Source: Geomonas sp. Red32
GTDB taxonomy: Bacteria; Desulfobacterota; Desulfuromonadia; Geobacterales; Geobacteraceae
Assembly (NCBI RefSeq): GCF_023652955.1
Contig: NZ_JAKLOY010000001.1
Span: forward strand, 62,001 to 126,000
DNA: 64,000 nucleotides
Direction of reading: 5' to 3'
The notes beneath the pieces were generated by a model. That model made no database searches, was not told the origin of the DNA, and saw only the letters and a list, made by a program, of their open reading frames with translations. The position numbers were made by a program, and so were the translations under genes. This document shows positions 47,053-55,060 of this stretch, in pieces (the stretch's first letter is position 1; each line of letters starts with the position of its first letter).

Positions 47053-47601
47053 TCATTGGAACTTGCGGATCCGCTCAAGCCTGGCGGTCGTCTCGCGGAT
47101 GGCCCGGGAGGCGTAGCTTGTCACCGTGAAGTGCTCCAGCAGTAACAGAATCAGGCCAGCCACGAAAACCACCGGGAAGAGAGTAGCCGCCTCTTGCGTG
47201 AAGATAGCGAGGGGATAGAAGACGGTCGGAAGGCCGACGTTGTACCAGCAGTACCCCGGTTGGCCGTCCCCTCCCCGGCGCCCGATGATGAGGACAAAGG
47301 AGGAGAGCCACGATACCGCCAGCACCAGATAAAGGGCGGCCGGTGGCGGCCCTTCCCCAACCATCTCCCGCACCTCCGCCGGGATCAGGCTGAAGAGCCC
47401 CGAGGAACTGCCGTAAAGGGCGGCCGCGCTCACCGCCATGAAGAGGACGATCCCCCACAGGCCACGGCGGGAAAGAGCATGGAGGGCGTCCAGTTGCTCT
47501 TCCATCCGCTCGCAGGTGGTCTCGTGGACCGGCTCATATATCGAACGCACATGGTGAACGGCACTCTTAGGTCGAAGCTGCTCTATCAGGTGTCCTAACA
47601 T
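47053..47601 (-). CDS. Four-helix membrane protein of operon A
   Basis: A 182-residue inner-membrane protein. A soluble N-terminal helix (TTCERMEEQLDALHALSRRG) is followed by four hydrophobic segments. It is a divergent paralogue of the last gene of operon B (62179): both begin with a leucine-rich helix ending in a SxRGL stretch before the first membrane helix, and both have a central CxxVGxxxVFY-like segment (CWYNVGLPTVFYPLAIF vs CHVGYTGVFYLFYYF). AAAGGAGG precedes the ATG. Function is unknown; the position suggests an accessory to the cytochrome complex. Confidence 0.75.
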   Translation of the reverse strand: MLGHLIEQLRPKSAVHHVRSIYEPVHETTCERMEEQLDALHALSRRGLWGIVLFMAVSAAALYGSSSGLFSLIPAEVREMVGEGPPPAALYLVLAVSWLSSFVLIIGRRGGDGQPGYCWYNVGLPTVFYPLAIFTQEAATLFPVVFVAGLILLLLEHFTVTSYASRAIRETTARLERIRKFQ

Positions 47602-47636
47602 GGCGTGCCTCCTTTACCGTACCGCATCAGTGGCTG

Positions 47637-48392
47637 CTATCCTGGCAGGTGTCCCCCTCCGCCGTGGCGTGGCCCGCCGCAGTATTCGGGGTAGTGGCGG
47701 ACCGGGCGGTAGCCGGGAGGAGCCAGCGCATCGTCCTCGCTCGGGCCGTGGTGGTCGTCGTGTTTGGGGAGCTCCTCCCACCCGGTGAGCATCGGTTTGA
47801 TGTAGGCCATCGGGGTGGCGCCCAGCGTCGCCAGGTAGACATGGGTGAAGAGGAAGGCACAGAGCGAGCAGGCCAGCAGGAAGTGGAGCCCGTCGATCAC
47901 CTTCAGCCCCCCCCAGGCGAGGATCAGCACCCGCAGCGGGGTGACGTTCATGAGCAGGATCCCGGTCAGCCCGACCAGCGGCATGAGGACGAACATCACG
48001 GCGAGGTAGGCAGACTTCTGCATGGGGTTGAACTTCTCCTCCGGAGTGGCGTGGAAGGGACTCGGCCTCCCGAGGAAATACCAGAAGCAGTAGAACATGA
48101 GCTGGCGAACGATGCCGTGCTTCAGGTCCTCCTCGTTCGGGATGTAGAGACGGTCCAGACTGTGTTTGACCATCTTGTAGTAGAAGAACCAGAACGAGAA
48201 CGAGACGGAGACGATCACGCCGGCGACATTGTGGACGTGGATGGCGTTGCGATAGCTCCCCAGGATCTGGACGGTTTCCGGAAAACGGATCTGGGTTCCG
48301 GTGACTATCAGCGTGATGATGCCGAAGGCATTAATCCAGTGCCAGATCCTCACCGGTATCGGCTGCAGGTATATCCGTATTTTCTCTTTCAT
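47637..48392 (-). CDS. Cytochrome b (di-heme b561/HydC-like) membrane subunit
   Basis: A 251-residue membrane protein with four membrane helices typical of b-type subunits of hydrogenases, formate dehydrogenases and thiosulfate reductases. Heme-ligand histidines lie in VRIWHWINAFGI, AIHVHNVAGVIV, VIDGLHFLLACSLC and LFTHVYLATLG. It would accept electrons from menaquinol and pass them to the 7-heme cytochrome encoded just upstream. The ATG overlaps the stop of that gene (TGATG), showing tight coupling. The His/Gly-rich C-terminus (HHGPSEDD, HGGGGHLPG) is unusual. Confidence 0.88.
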   Translation of the reverse strand: MKEKIRIYLQPIPVRIWHWINAFGIITLIVTGTQIRFPETVQILGSYRNAIHVHNVAGVIVSVSFSFWFFYYKMVKHSLDRLYIPNEEDLKHGIVRQLMFYCFWYFLGRPSPFHATPEEKFNPMQKSAYLAVMFVLMPLVGLTGILLMNVTPLRVLILAWGGLKVIDGLHFLLACSLCAFLFTHVYLATLGATPMAYIKPMLTGWEELPKHDDHHGPSEDDALAPPGYRPVRHYPEYCGGPRHGGGGHLPG

Positions 48393-49480
48393 CACGGTTC
48401 CTCCTCTTCTTTTCTATTCTTGCGGGTCAGGAAGCGCAGCGTACCGTGCCCGACCGGCATGATCAATCCACCGCAGATAATGGCCAACCCGACGACGTTC
48501 ATCCGGGAGCTCTTGGTCGATCCCATCAGGTAGAAATCGGGGGTGCTGTACACGACGTCCAGCACGGGTCCCCTTTGGACGGCGATCCGCTGGAAGGTGC
48601 CGCCCGCCTGGGGGAGCGAGAGATAGCTCTTCTGCATGTGGGGCGTACCCGAGGCGTGGCAGAAGGTGCAGTTGCGGCGGTCATCCAGGATCTCGAACTT
48701 GTGGCTGGCGACCTCCGGCGTCATCATCCCCTGCAGCCTCAGAAACCGGTGGGACGCATCCTTGTTGAAGGCGCGCAACTCGTCGATGGAGATGGTGCGG
48801 TCCCCATTGGTGTCGATGAGGGAAACGACATCTTTGCCCCCGGCGAGTCTCTTGAGATCGTCATAGGTCGCCAGTTCCGGCCGGCCGAAACGGGAGCCAT
48901 CTTTCCCCTTCACCACGTAGAGGCTTAAGTAGTAGTCAGGTGACGCCGTGTGGCAGGTGATGCAGGGAAGCATTCTCAGGTGGAGGTCCGCCTGGGGGAG
49001 CCATTCGCTGTGCTTGGCGGTCATTTCGAAGCCGTTGTGACATCCCGAGCAGATCTTGTTGATCTCCTCCCCGGATATCTCGACCGGTGTCTTGACCTTG
49101 TGGGGGTTGTGACACCCGGCGCAGCCGGTCTTGCCGGCGTGAATCCCGGAGGCGTACTCCTCGCTTTCGGCCTGGTGGCATGCCCGGCAGTCAGCCTTCG
49201 CCGCACCGGCCGCAGGATGGGTGACGGCGGAGCCGCCATGGCAGGTAGGGCAGCTGATGTTTGCATGGGTGGTGTGAGCGTACCTGGCCCTGTCCACGAA
49301 GAAGGCCGGCTTGACCTTGGCGGCGTCGGCATGACAGACAAGACAGGCCTCGTTCCTGGCGGCTGAATCCCCGTAGGAATAGCCGGCTGCGTTCTCTCCC
49401 GCCGCACACAGCCCCGCAAAGGCCGCGAGCGCCATGATTACGATGGGCAGGGTGATGAAGTTTACGCGCTCTTTTTTCAC
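48392..49480 (-). CDS. Seven-heme cytochrome c with EF-hand
   Basis: A 362-residue exported multiheme cytochrome. Signal peptide to about residue 27, seven CXXCH motifs (CLVCH, CPTCH, CRACH, CAGCH, CSGCH, CITCH, CTFCH), and a C-terminal membrane helix (NVVGLAIICGGLIMPVGHG) that anchors it. Between the sixth and seventh hemes is a canonical EF-hand loop DTNGDRTISIDE, suggesting Ca2+ binding. With the following cytochrome b it forms a Cbc-like menaquinol-cytochrome c oxidoreductase pair (inference by analogy to Geobacter Cbc complexes). The GTG start has AAAGGAGGG ahead. Confidence 0.9.
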   Translation of the reverse strand: MKKERVNFITLPIVIMALAAFAGLCAAGENAAGYSYGDSAARNEACLVCHADAAKVKPAFFVDRARYAHTTHANISCPTCHGGSAVTHPAAGAAKADCRACHQAESEEYASGIHAGKTGCAGCHNPHKVKTPVEISGEEINKICSGCHNGFEMTAKHSEWLPQADLHLRMLPCITCHTASPDYYLSLYVVKGKDGSRFGRPELATYDDLKRLAGGKDVVSLIDTNGDRTISIDELRAFNKDASHRFLRLQGMMTPEVASHKFEILDDRRNCTFCHASGTPHMQKSYLSLPQAGGTFQRIAVQRGPVLDVVYSTPDFYLMGSTKSSRMNVVGLAIICGGLIMPVGHGTLRFLTRKNRKEEEEP

Positions 49481-49512
49481 GTGGACCCTCCTTTGCTCCC
49501 GAGTTCCCCCGG

Positions 49513-50250
49513 CTAGCGGGATTGCTCTCCGTTGGTATTGTCTCTTTCCCTAGGCACCCCTTTCCTGAAGCGGGAGGGGAGCTTGATTCCGAATATAGGC
49601 AGTACCTGCGTCACGATGATCAAGCCGCAGAAGCCGAGGAAAAGCCAGATGGCGGTGCTGCTCCCTTCCTCGGAGGCCCTCTGGGCCGCGGTCAGCGAAA
49701 GAAAACTGGTTGCCACGACCAGGGCGGCCAAAGCTGTCAGCCACCACGCGCTGGTCACCGGATGTCTCCCCTCCTCACGGCTCATTCCCTCTTCCAGTTC
49801 TGCGTCGATCCCCGGTTCGGGAGCGGCCTGGCTGCTGTGGCTCGCCTCCGGGAGTGCCCCCGCCTCGTGCTGCTTCTTCCCGAAGGCGCACTCCACGGCC
49901 TGACTCAGTTCAGCGGTGTCGTCCGGCGACGAGGGTCTGAGGGCGTGGTAGAAGATACCCTCGTTGCGTACCTGGCGTGCCTCGGCCAGCGGCATCTCAT
50001 CGGAGACCATGATGACGTTCAGGTGGCGGTTGCACTTCTTGAGCAGATGGATCAGGTCCCGTGAGGAGACCTTCTTGTCGAAGTCGCTACTGAGCAGCAG
50101 GACGGGGGTCTGCTTCTCCAGGATGCTGCACAGGACGTGGACGGCCGAATCGGTGGTTTCTACTGCATAGCCGGCCTTCTGGAAGAAGTCCGCGAGTTGC
50201 CGACGGTACTTACCATCTTTGTCCGCTATCAGGATTCCTCGCTCGTCCAT
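49513..50250 (-). CDS. Pseudo-receiver fused to MLKG-family-like membrane segment
   Basis: A 245-residue protein. Residues 1-125 have a response-regulator fold (ILIADKD, VIMVSDE, YHALRP), but the phosphoacceptor position (LLLSSD, about 54) is Ser and the conserved Lys is Arg, so phosphorylation is unlikely. After a Glu-rich linker there are two membrane helices (about 170-190 and 203-222). The second (FLGFCGLIIVTQVLP) is clearly related to the free small protein at 57770 (FLGFCALVLVVQLIP). The operon B homologue at 57308 has only the receiver half. GAGGTGAAGT precedes the ATG. Confidence 0.8.
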   Translation of the reverse strand: MDERGILIADKDGKYRRQLADFFQKAGYAVETTDSAVHVLCSILEKQTPVLLLSSDFDKKVSSRDLIHLLKKCNRHLNVIMVSDEMPLAEARQVRNEGIFYHALRPSSPDDTAELSQAVECAFGKKQHEAGALPEASHSSQAAPEPGIDAELEEGMSREEGRHPVTSAWWLTALAALVVATSFLSLTAAQRASEEGSSTAIWLFLGFCGLIIVTQVLPIFGIKLPSRFRKGVPRERDNTNGEQSR

Positions 50251-50284
50251 ACTTCACCTCGCACCGTTGCGGCAGACTTTGAGG

Positions 50285-50554
50285 CTACTTCTTCTCCTCG
50301 CCGACAGCCACCTTCGCTTTTTTGCCGACCATGCCGTAGATCCCTTTCAACATGGCGCCGAGAAGCATGATGCCCGGGATGACCTGGACCACGATGACGG
50401 CAGCCAGGAAGAATAGGAAGAGTTTGGCCATAACGCCGCTCGCCGCGGAGAGGTCGGCTACTCCGGCGATGAGGAAGGTACCGGCGACGACCAGACTGAT
50501 GATGGACCAACTCGAGACACGCGATGCCAGGGTGTTTTCGCTTTTGGTTTTCAT
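50285..50554 (-). CDS. Small two-helix membrane protein, first gene of operon A
   Basis: An 89-residue protein with two hydrophobic segments (SIISLVVAGTFLIAGVA and FLFFLAAVIVVQVIPGIMLLG) and the end LKGIYGMVGKKAK. The stretch VVQVIPGIMLLGAMLKG matches the two small proteins of operon B (FQMVPGLSLFVGMLKG at 57019 and VQLIPAMMTLYGMLKG at 57770), defining a small family. The ATG is set by AAGGAGAG five bases ahead. A start farther upstream would precede the predicted transcript start. No known domain is recognised. Confidence 0.8.
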   Translation of the reverse strand: MKTKSENTLASRVSSWSIISLVVAGTFLIAGVADLSAASGVMAKLFLFFLAAVIVVQVIPGIMLLGAMLKGIYGMVGKKAKVAVGEEKK

Positions 50555-50603
50555 GACGCTCTCCTTGCGATTGTATTTTTTCCGGTGGGTCAACCATTAA
50601 AGA

Positions 50604-50618
50604 GCAATCATGATGCCA
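50604..50618 (-). promoter_or_regulatory. Sigma-54 promoter of operon A
   Basis: On the minus strand TGGCATCATGATTGC, a near-perfect -24/-12 element with correct spacing. The predicted start near 50592 is about 40 bases upstream of the first ATG. Confidence 0.75.
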
Positions 50619-50797
50619 ACTTGCCAATATCACAAAAACGACTAACATATCAGCCGGTTACACCAATTTCATTCTCAGCAGGGAAAGTCCCCTTTTCTCG
50701 CGAAAGAAGAGTGCCGATGGAGTGCGGCCACAGCGTCATCAGCGTATTTTCAATAACTTGCGGCGGAAACCATCCCTCGAGTGCGACCAACCCTTCT

Positions 50798-50834
50798 TTC
50801 CTGCCGGGCAAGAACGATTCCTGCCGCTCAGGAA
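50798..50834 (-). promoter_or_regulatory. Candidate tandem activator sites TTCCTG-N5-CARGAA
   Basis: Two 17-base palindromes, TTCCTG-CCGGG-CAAGAA (50798-50814) and TTCCTG-CCGCT-CAGGAA (50818-50834), centred 20 bases apart and about 200-220 bases upstream of the -12 element of operon A. Spacing by two helical turns is typical of enhancer-binding-protein sites. Confidence 0.5.
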
Positions 50835-50870
50835 AAAAGGAAGGAAGGCAAAGTGGGGTGCGCGGGGACG

Positions 50871-50958
50871 AGGAGTGGAGGAGTGGAGGAGTGGAGGAGT
50901 GGAGGAGTGGAGGAGTGGAGGAGTGGAGGAGTGGAGGAGTGGAGGAGTGGAGGAGTCG
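50871..50958. repeat. Tandem 8-bp repeat (AGGAGTGG x10 plus one variant)
   Basis: Ten perfect copies of AGGAGTGG (50871-50950) and one variant AGGAGTCG. The strand is pure-purine rich. It is non-coding, between operon A's regulatory region and the downstream end of the first NtrC-type gene. A length-variable repeat is likely. Confidence 0.9.
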
Positions 50959-51093
50959 AGGAGGTTGGGAGTTGAGGAGGTTGGGGAAAGAGCTGGAGAG
51001 TCGGGGAGGCGCTGCCGGATGCATTAAGGATCGCGTCGAGGTTGGCGAGTGGACTGAGAGTGGGGCGGGGGACCAGGGTGCTCGCGGGAGCGG

Positions 51094-52500
51094 CTAGCGG
51101 GTAAGCTGGTGGGACTTGAGGAGGGCGTAGAGGCGCGACTGAGATAGACCGGAGAGACGGCACGCTTCGGCAATGTCGTGGCCGGTCAGCGACATGAGGT
51201 CGCTCAGGTAGCGTTTCTCCGCGTCGGCGTAGACGTTCTCGCGGAACTCGTTGAGCTTCGGAAGCTCCGAGGGAGGAAGCGGAGGGGGCGCAATGGAGGA
51301 GTCCCGGTCATGGTGCCGACGCACCTCCTCCTGGGCAACTTGGACCCGGATGTGAGTCGGCAGGTGCTGGGCGAAGAGTATTGGCTCGTCCCGGGCCGCC
51401 AGCACGCTTCTCTCGATGGTATTGATGAACTCACGGACGTTTCCCGGCCAGGGGTAAGCGAGGAGGGTTTCCATGAATTCCGGGCAGCTCCCTTTCGGGG
51501 AAAGACCGTACCGTTCACAGAAGCGGTCCATGTAGAAGCGGGCCAGGTCCTTGATGTCGTCCAGCCTCTCCCTCAACGGAGGAAGCTCGATGACGAAGGT
51601 GCTGAGCCTGAACAAGAGATCGCCGCGGAAGGTTCCCGATTCCACCATCTCGTCCAGATTACGGTTGGTGGCCGCCACCAGGCGGAAGTCGCTCTCCACC
51701 TCCCGATTGCTTCCCACCGGGCGGAAACGCCGCTCCTGTAGTACCCGTAGAAATGCTTTCTGGGCGGCATGGGGAAGTTCCCCGATCTCGTCGAGGAAGA
51801 GGGTCCCCCCGTTCGCCTCCCCTACCAGCCCCTCCCGGGCCCGCTCGGCGCCGGTGAAGGCTCCTTTCTCGTGACCGAAGAGAAGGCTTTCCACCAGGGT
51901 CTCCGGGAGGCTTGCACAGTCAGCCACCACGAACTGGCGGCCGGCCCTCTTGCTGTTGAGATGCACCGCGCGCGCGAAGAGCTCCTTGCCGGTGCCTGTT
52001 TCTCCCAGGATCAGCACGCCTGCGTCGCTTCCCGCCGCCTTGGCCACCAAGTCGAGGCAGCCGTTGAGGCGGGCGCTGTTGCCGATGATGTTTTCCCGTT
52101 TGAGCGCCACGACCCCCGCGGCGGCCGCCTGCTTCTTCTGCTTGCGGTACTCCAGGGCGCGGGTGAGTGCCAGGGTGATGTCCTTGACGGAGGCCCCTTT
52201 CTCGATGTAATCCCAGGCGCCGTGCCCGATGGCGAGCTCGGCTCCCCGCGGGTCGCCGAAACCGGTCATGATGATGACTTCGGGTCGCGAGGGGGCCTGG
52301 GCAATACGGGGAAGGACGTCAAGGCCGTTGCCATCGGGCAACCGGACGTCGAGCAGGACCAGGTCGAACTCTTCCGCCACCCGCACCAGCCCATCCTTCA
52401 GGGTCCGCTCGCAGACCGCCTCGTGCCCGGCCCGTTTCCCGACCAGGGACATCGACTGGCAAATCGTTTCCTCGTCATCGATGATCAGAATGCGCGCCAT
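51094..52500 (-). CDS. NtrC-family sigma-54 response regulator 1
   Basis: A 468-residue enhancer-binding protein. Receiver (1-120: IIDDEE, LVLLDVRLPDGNG, MTGFGDP, with the conserved Lys in YIEKGAS), AAA+ domain with Walker A GETGTGKE, the sigma-54-contacting loop GAFTGA, Walker B GGTLFLDEIGEL and the arginine-finger region, and a Fis-type helix-turn-helix at the C-terminus (DIAEACRLSGLSQSRLYALLKSH). Its start overlaps the end of the hybrid kinase gene by 26 bases, so kinase and regulator are a pair. It is adjacent to operon A and may be its activator (inference). Confidence 0.93.
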   Translation of the reverse strand: MARILIIDDEETICQSMSLVGKRAGHEAVCERTLKDGLVRVAEEFDLVLLDVRLPDGNGLDVLPRIAQAPSRPEVIIMTGFGDPRGAELAIGHGAWDYIEKGASVKDITLALTRALEYRKQKKQAAAAGVVALKRENIIGNSARLNGCLDLVAKAAGSDAGVLILGETGTGKELFARAVHLNSKRAGRQFVVADCASLPETLVESLLFGHEKGAFTGAERAREGLVGEANGGTLFLDEIGELPHAAQKAFLRVLQERRFRPVGSNREVESDFRLVAATNRNLDEMVESGTFRGDLLFRLSTFVIELPPLRERLDDIKDLARFYMDRFCERYGLSPKGSCPEFMETLLAYPWPGNVREFINTIERSVLAARDEPILFAQHLPTHIRVQVAQEEVRRHHDRDSSIAPPPLPPSELPKLNEFRENVYADAEKRYLSDLMSLTGHDIAEACRLSGLSQSRLYALLKSHQLTR

Positions 52501-54826
52501 GTTCTCCTTGCCCTTCCTGTGGCCGCGTGAGAGCCCGGCGGATAGCCGCCGCCATTTCCTCCCGGTCGAGCGGCTTGTGGGCCACCTCCCGGATACCTTC
52601 CAACTCCTCGCCGGCCCGCTGCAGCGCCTTTTCGGCGGCAGGGCCCAGCCCCGTGCAGAGGATGACGGGGATATCGGGCCGGATGGAGATCACTTCCCGG
52701 GTCAACTCGGTGCCGGTCATCCCCGGCATGGTCTGATCCGTGATCACCAGGTCGAACTCGTCCGCCCGCGCCTTGAAGAGCTTAAGCCCTTCCAGGCCGT
52801 CCCGTCCCACGGTTACCCGGTACCCCATCCTCTCGAGCATCTTCTTCGCCGAGAAGGCCACCTCCTCCTCGTCGTCGACAAAGAGGATCCGTTCCCCTCC
52901 CGAAAGGGCCAGAGCGGGCGCCTTTACCGCCGGCTCCGCCACCCCCGGTTCGCCGATGCGAGGGAGGAACACCTCGAAAGTCGATCCTTCGCCGGGGCGG
53001 CTGCTGACGGTAATCGCCCCGCCGTGGTTTCTCACGATGCCGTGGACCACCGAGAGCCCCAAACCGGTCCCCTCCGTCTTACCCTTGGTGGTGAAGAAGG
53101 GATCGAAGATCCGTTCCATGACCGCCGGGGCCATGCCGTGCCCGGTATCCTTGATGGTCAGCTTGAGATAGCACCCCGACGGGAGGTCGGGCCCGCCGGT
53201 AGCGGCGGCGGTATCGAGACCGACGTTCTCGAGGGCCACCTCCAGCGTCCCCCCCTTCTGCCCCATGGCGTGGATCGCGTTGGTGGTGAGGTTCATGATG
53301 ATCTGGTGGATCTGGGTCGGGTCCCCCATGATGAGCCCCAGGGGGTCGGCGATCTTGGTGCGGACCGAGATGGAGCTGGAAAACGATCCTCTCAGGAGGT
53401 TCAGGCACTCGTTGAGGATGGGGGCAACCTCCACCGGCTGGCGCTCCTGCTCGCCTTGGCAGCAGAAGGTGAGTATCTGCCGGACGAGCTTTCTCCCCCG
53501 GTGGCTCGACTTCAGCACCACCTCCATAAGTTCCTTAAGCGAGCTCTCCTCCGGAATATCGTCCAGGGCGAGCTCGGTGCAGGTGATGATCGAGGCCAGG
53601 TGATTGTTGAAGTCGTGGGCGATCCCGCCGGCCAGGGTGGCGATGGCTTCCATCCGCTGGGCCTGCCGGAGTTGGCGCTCCAGGTGTACCTCGTGGGTGA
53701 CGTCCCGGATCAGCACGGCATGGTTCGACACCGCGCCGCTGGCGTCCAGGATGGACCAGAGCCGGGCGTCGATCTCGTAGAGGTCCCCACCCTCACCCTT
53801 CTGGATGAAGTTTCCGGTCCGCTGGTAGCCGTTGCAGAGTGCCGTCCAGATGGCGCTGAAAAACGCCCCCGTCTGCCGCTCCTCTCCGAGAGTATTGATC
53901 TTCTTTCCCACCATCTCGTCCGGGATAGGCCCGGTGATGCTCCGGATGGCGGGGTTCACGTACTTGATGGTGCCGTCCGGGTCGAGCAGGATGATCCCTT
54001 CCATCGACTGCTCGACCACCGAGGCGAGCATCTTTTTCTCCTTCTCCACGACGCGCCGCTCGGCGTTCATCCTGAGGGTGGAGATCCCGAAGGAGAGATC
54101 CTGGGCCAGTTCCTCCAGGAGCTTGACCTCCTCCTTGCCGAAGGCCCGTTTCTCGGCGGCGAAGATCACCAGTGCGCCCAGCGGGTGGCCGTCGCTGGTC
54201 AGCGGAAGCGAGATAGAAGAGGCGAAGCCGTGCTTGATCCCCTCCTCGCGCCACAGTGCCCAGGAAGGGTCGTAGAGGATGTTCTGGACGATGCGGGTGG
54301 TGCCGGTCCGGATGGCGGTCCCGGTCGGGCCCCGCCCCCGGTCGATATCGGCCCAGCTCATGTCGAGGCTCGTGAGGTAGGCATCCTGATCCCCCCACTG
54401 GGCCACCGGCCGGACCTTCTTCCAGCTGTCGTGCTCCGCCATCCCCACCCAGGCGACCTTGTAACCGCCGATCTCGACGATGGTTCTGCAGATCTCCTTC
54501 ATAAGCTGCAGCTCGTCGGTGGCGCGCACCATGGCCTGGTTGCAGCCGCTGAAGGTCTTCAGGGCCCGGTTGACCCGCGAGAGCGATTCCCTGCCGCGGG
54601 AGGTCTCGCTATCCGAGCGCCTGATGAGGAAAAAGAGGAGAGCGGCGGTGGCGAAGATGAACAGGGTATGGCTGGCGGTCTCGGCAGTTACCTTGGCGAG
54701 ATCGCCGGGATTGGCGATGGCGACCGGGAAGAGACAGAAGACCGCCCCCCAGGCGACCCCGATCACCGCATAGATGATGCTGATATTGAGAGGGGTGAGC
54801 CTTCTGTTCAACTGCCTGGCATTCAT
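52475..54826 (-). CDS. Hybrid histidine kinase (TM-GAF-PAS-HisKA-HATPase-REC)
   Basis: A 783-residue membrane sensor kinase. Two N-terminal membrane helices (about 15-35 and 50-68), a GAF domain (about 90-250), PAS (about 265-380), HisKA with the phosphoacceptor in GGIAHDFNNHLAS, HATPase_c with N-box NLTTNAIHAMG and DTGHGM, GTGLGLSVV, and a C-terminal receiver (ILFVDDEEE, LVITDQTMPG). The ATG is set by GAGGAGGG; an upstream start exists. It overlaps and is co-translated with the NtrC-type regulator. The signal is unknown; the GAF and PAS domains suggest a small-molecule or redox cue. Confidence 0.92.
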   Translation of the reverse strand: MNARQLNRRLTPLNISIIYAVIGVAWGAVFCLFPVAIANPGDLAKVTAETASHTLFIFATAALLFFLIRRSDSETSRGRESLSRVNRALKTFSGCNQAMVRATDELQLMKEICRTIVEIGGYKVAWVGMAEHDSWKKVRPVAQWGDQDAYLTSLDMSWADIDRGRGPTGTAIRTGTTRIVQNILYDPSWALWREEGIKHGFASSISLPLTSDGHPLGALVIFAAEKRAFGKEEVKLLEELAQDLSFGISTLRMNAERRVVEKEKKMLASVVEQSMEGIILLDPDGTIKYVNPAIRSITGPIPDEMVGKKINTLGEERQTGAFFSAIWTALCNGYQRTGNFIQKGEGGDLYEIDARLWSILDASGAVSNHAVLIRDVTHEVHLERQLRQAQRMEAIATLAGGIAHDFNNHLASIITCTELALDDIPEESSLKELMEVVLKSSHRGRKLVRQILTFCCQGEQERQPVEVAPILNECLNLLRGSFSSSISVRTKIADPLGLIMGDPTQIHQIIMNLTTNAIHAMGQKGGTLEVALENVGLDTAAATGGPDLPSGCYLKLTIKDTGHGMAPAVMERIFDPFFTTKGKTEGTGLGLSVVHGIVRNHGGAITVSSRPGEGSTFEVFLPRIGEPGVAEPAVKAPALALSGGERILFVDDEEEVAFSAKKMLERMGYRVTVGRDGLEGLKLFKARADEFDLVITDQTMPGMTGTELTREVISIRPDIPVILCTGLGPAAEKALQRAGEELEGIREVAHKPLDREEMAAAIRRALTRPQEGQGEHGAHSDHR

Positions 54827-55060
54827 GATTCCCTCCTCTCGCCACGGCATGGCAACCGGCTGACAACGAAGAGAAAAGCTCTGACAGCCCCGCCGGGTAC
54901 GGGACGCACAGGCACCCTTGGAACGCTCCCTGGGGGGGCTCCTTCGCTGGCAGGTGCCTCCCCCCTCGCCTTACGGAGATGCCTCTTCGCGCCGGAGATG
55001 AAGCCGCCGCGGAGAGAAGGGGTGAAGCATACCCGTGAGGGGCTAGATCGGATGAGGAGG
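54827..55060. other. Spacer between hybrid kinase and NtrC-type regulator 2
   Basis: 234 bases, no credible gene. It contains GC-rich inverted sequence near 54915-54960 (GGCACC.. and ..GGTGCC) that could end the upstream (minus-strand) regulator transcript. The kinase promoter is expected here. Confidence 0.4.

Noticed and set aside
50871-50958. Short tandem repeats as a possible CRISPR array
   Set aside because: The unit is 8 bases with no spacers. There are no cas genes.
50585-51097. A 170-codon plus-strand frame containing Glu-Glu-Trp-Arg-Ser-Gly-Gly-Val repeats
   Set aside because: The repeats are the translation of the 8-bp microsatellite, and the frame overlaps the regulatory region of operon A without a ribosome site.
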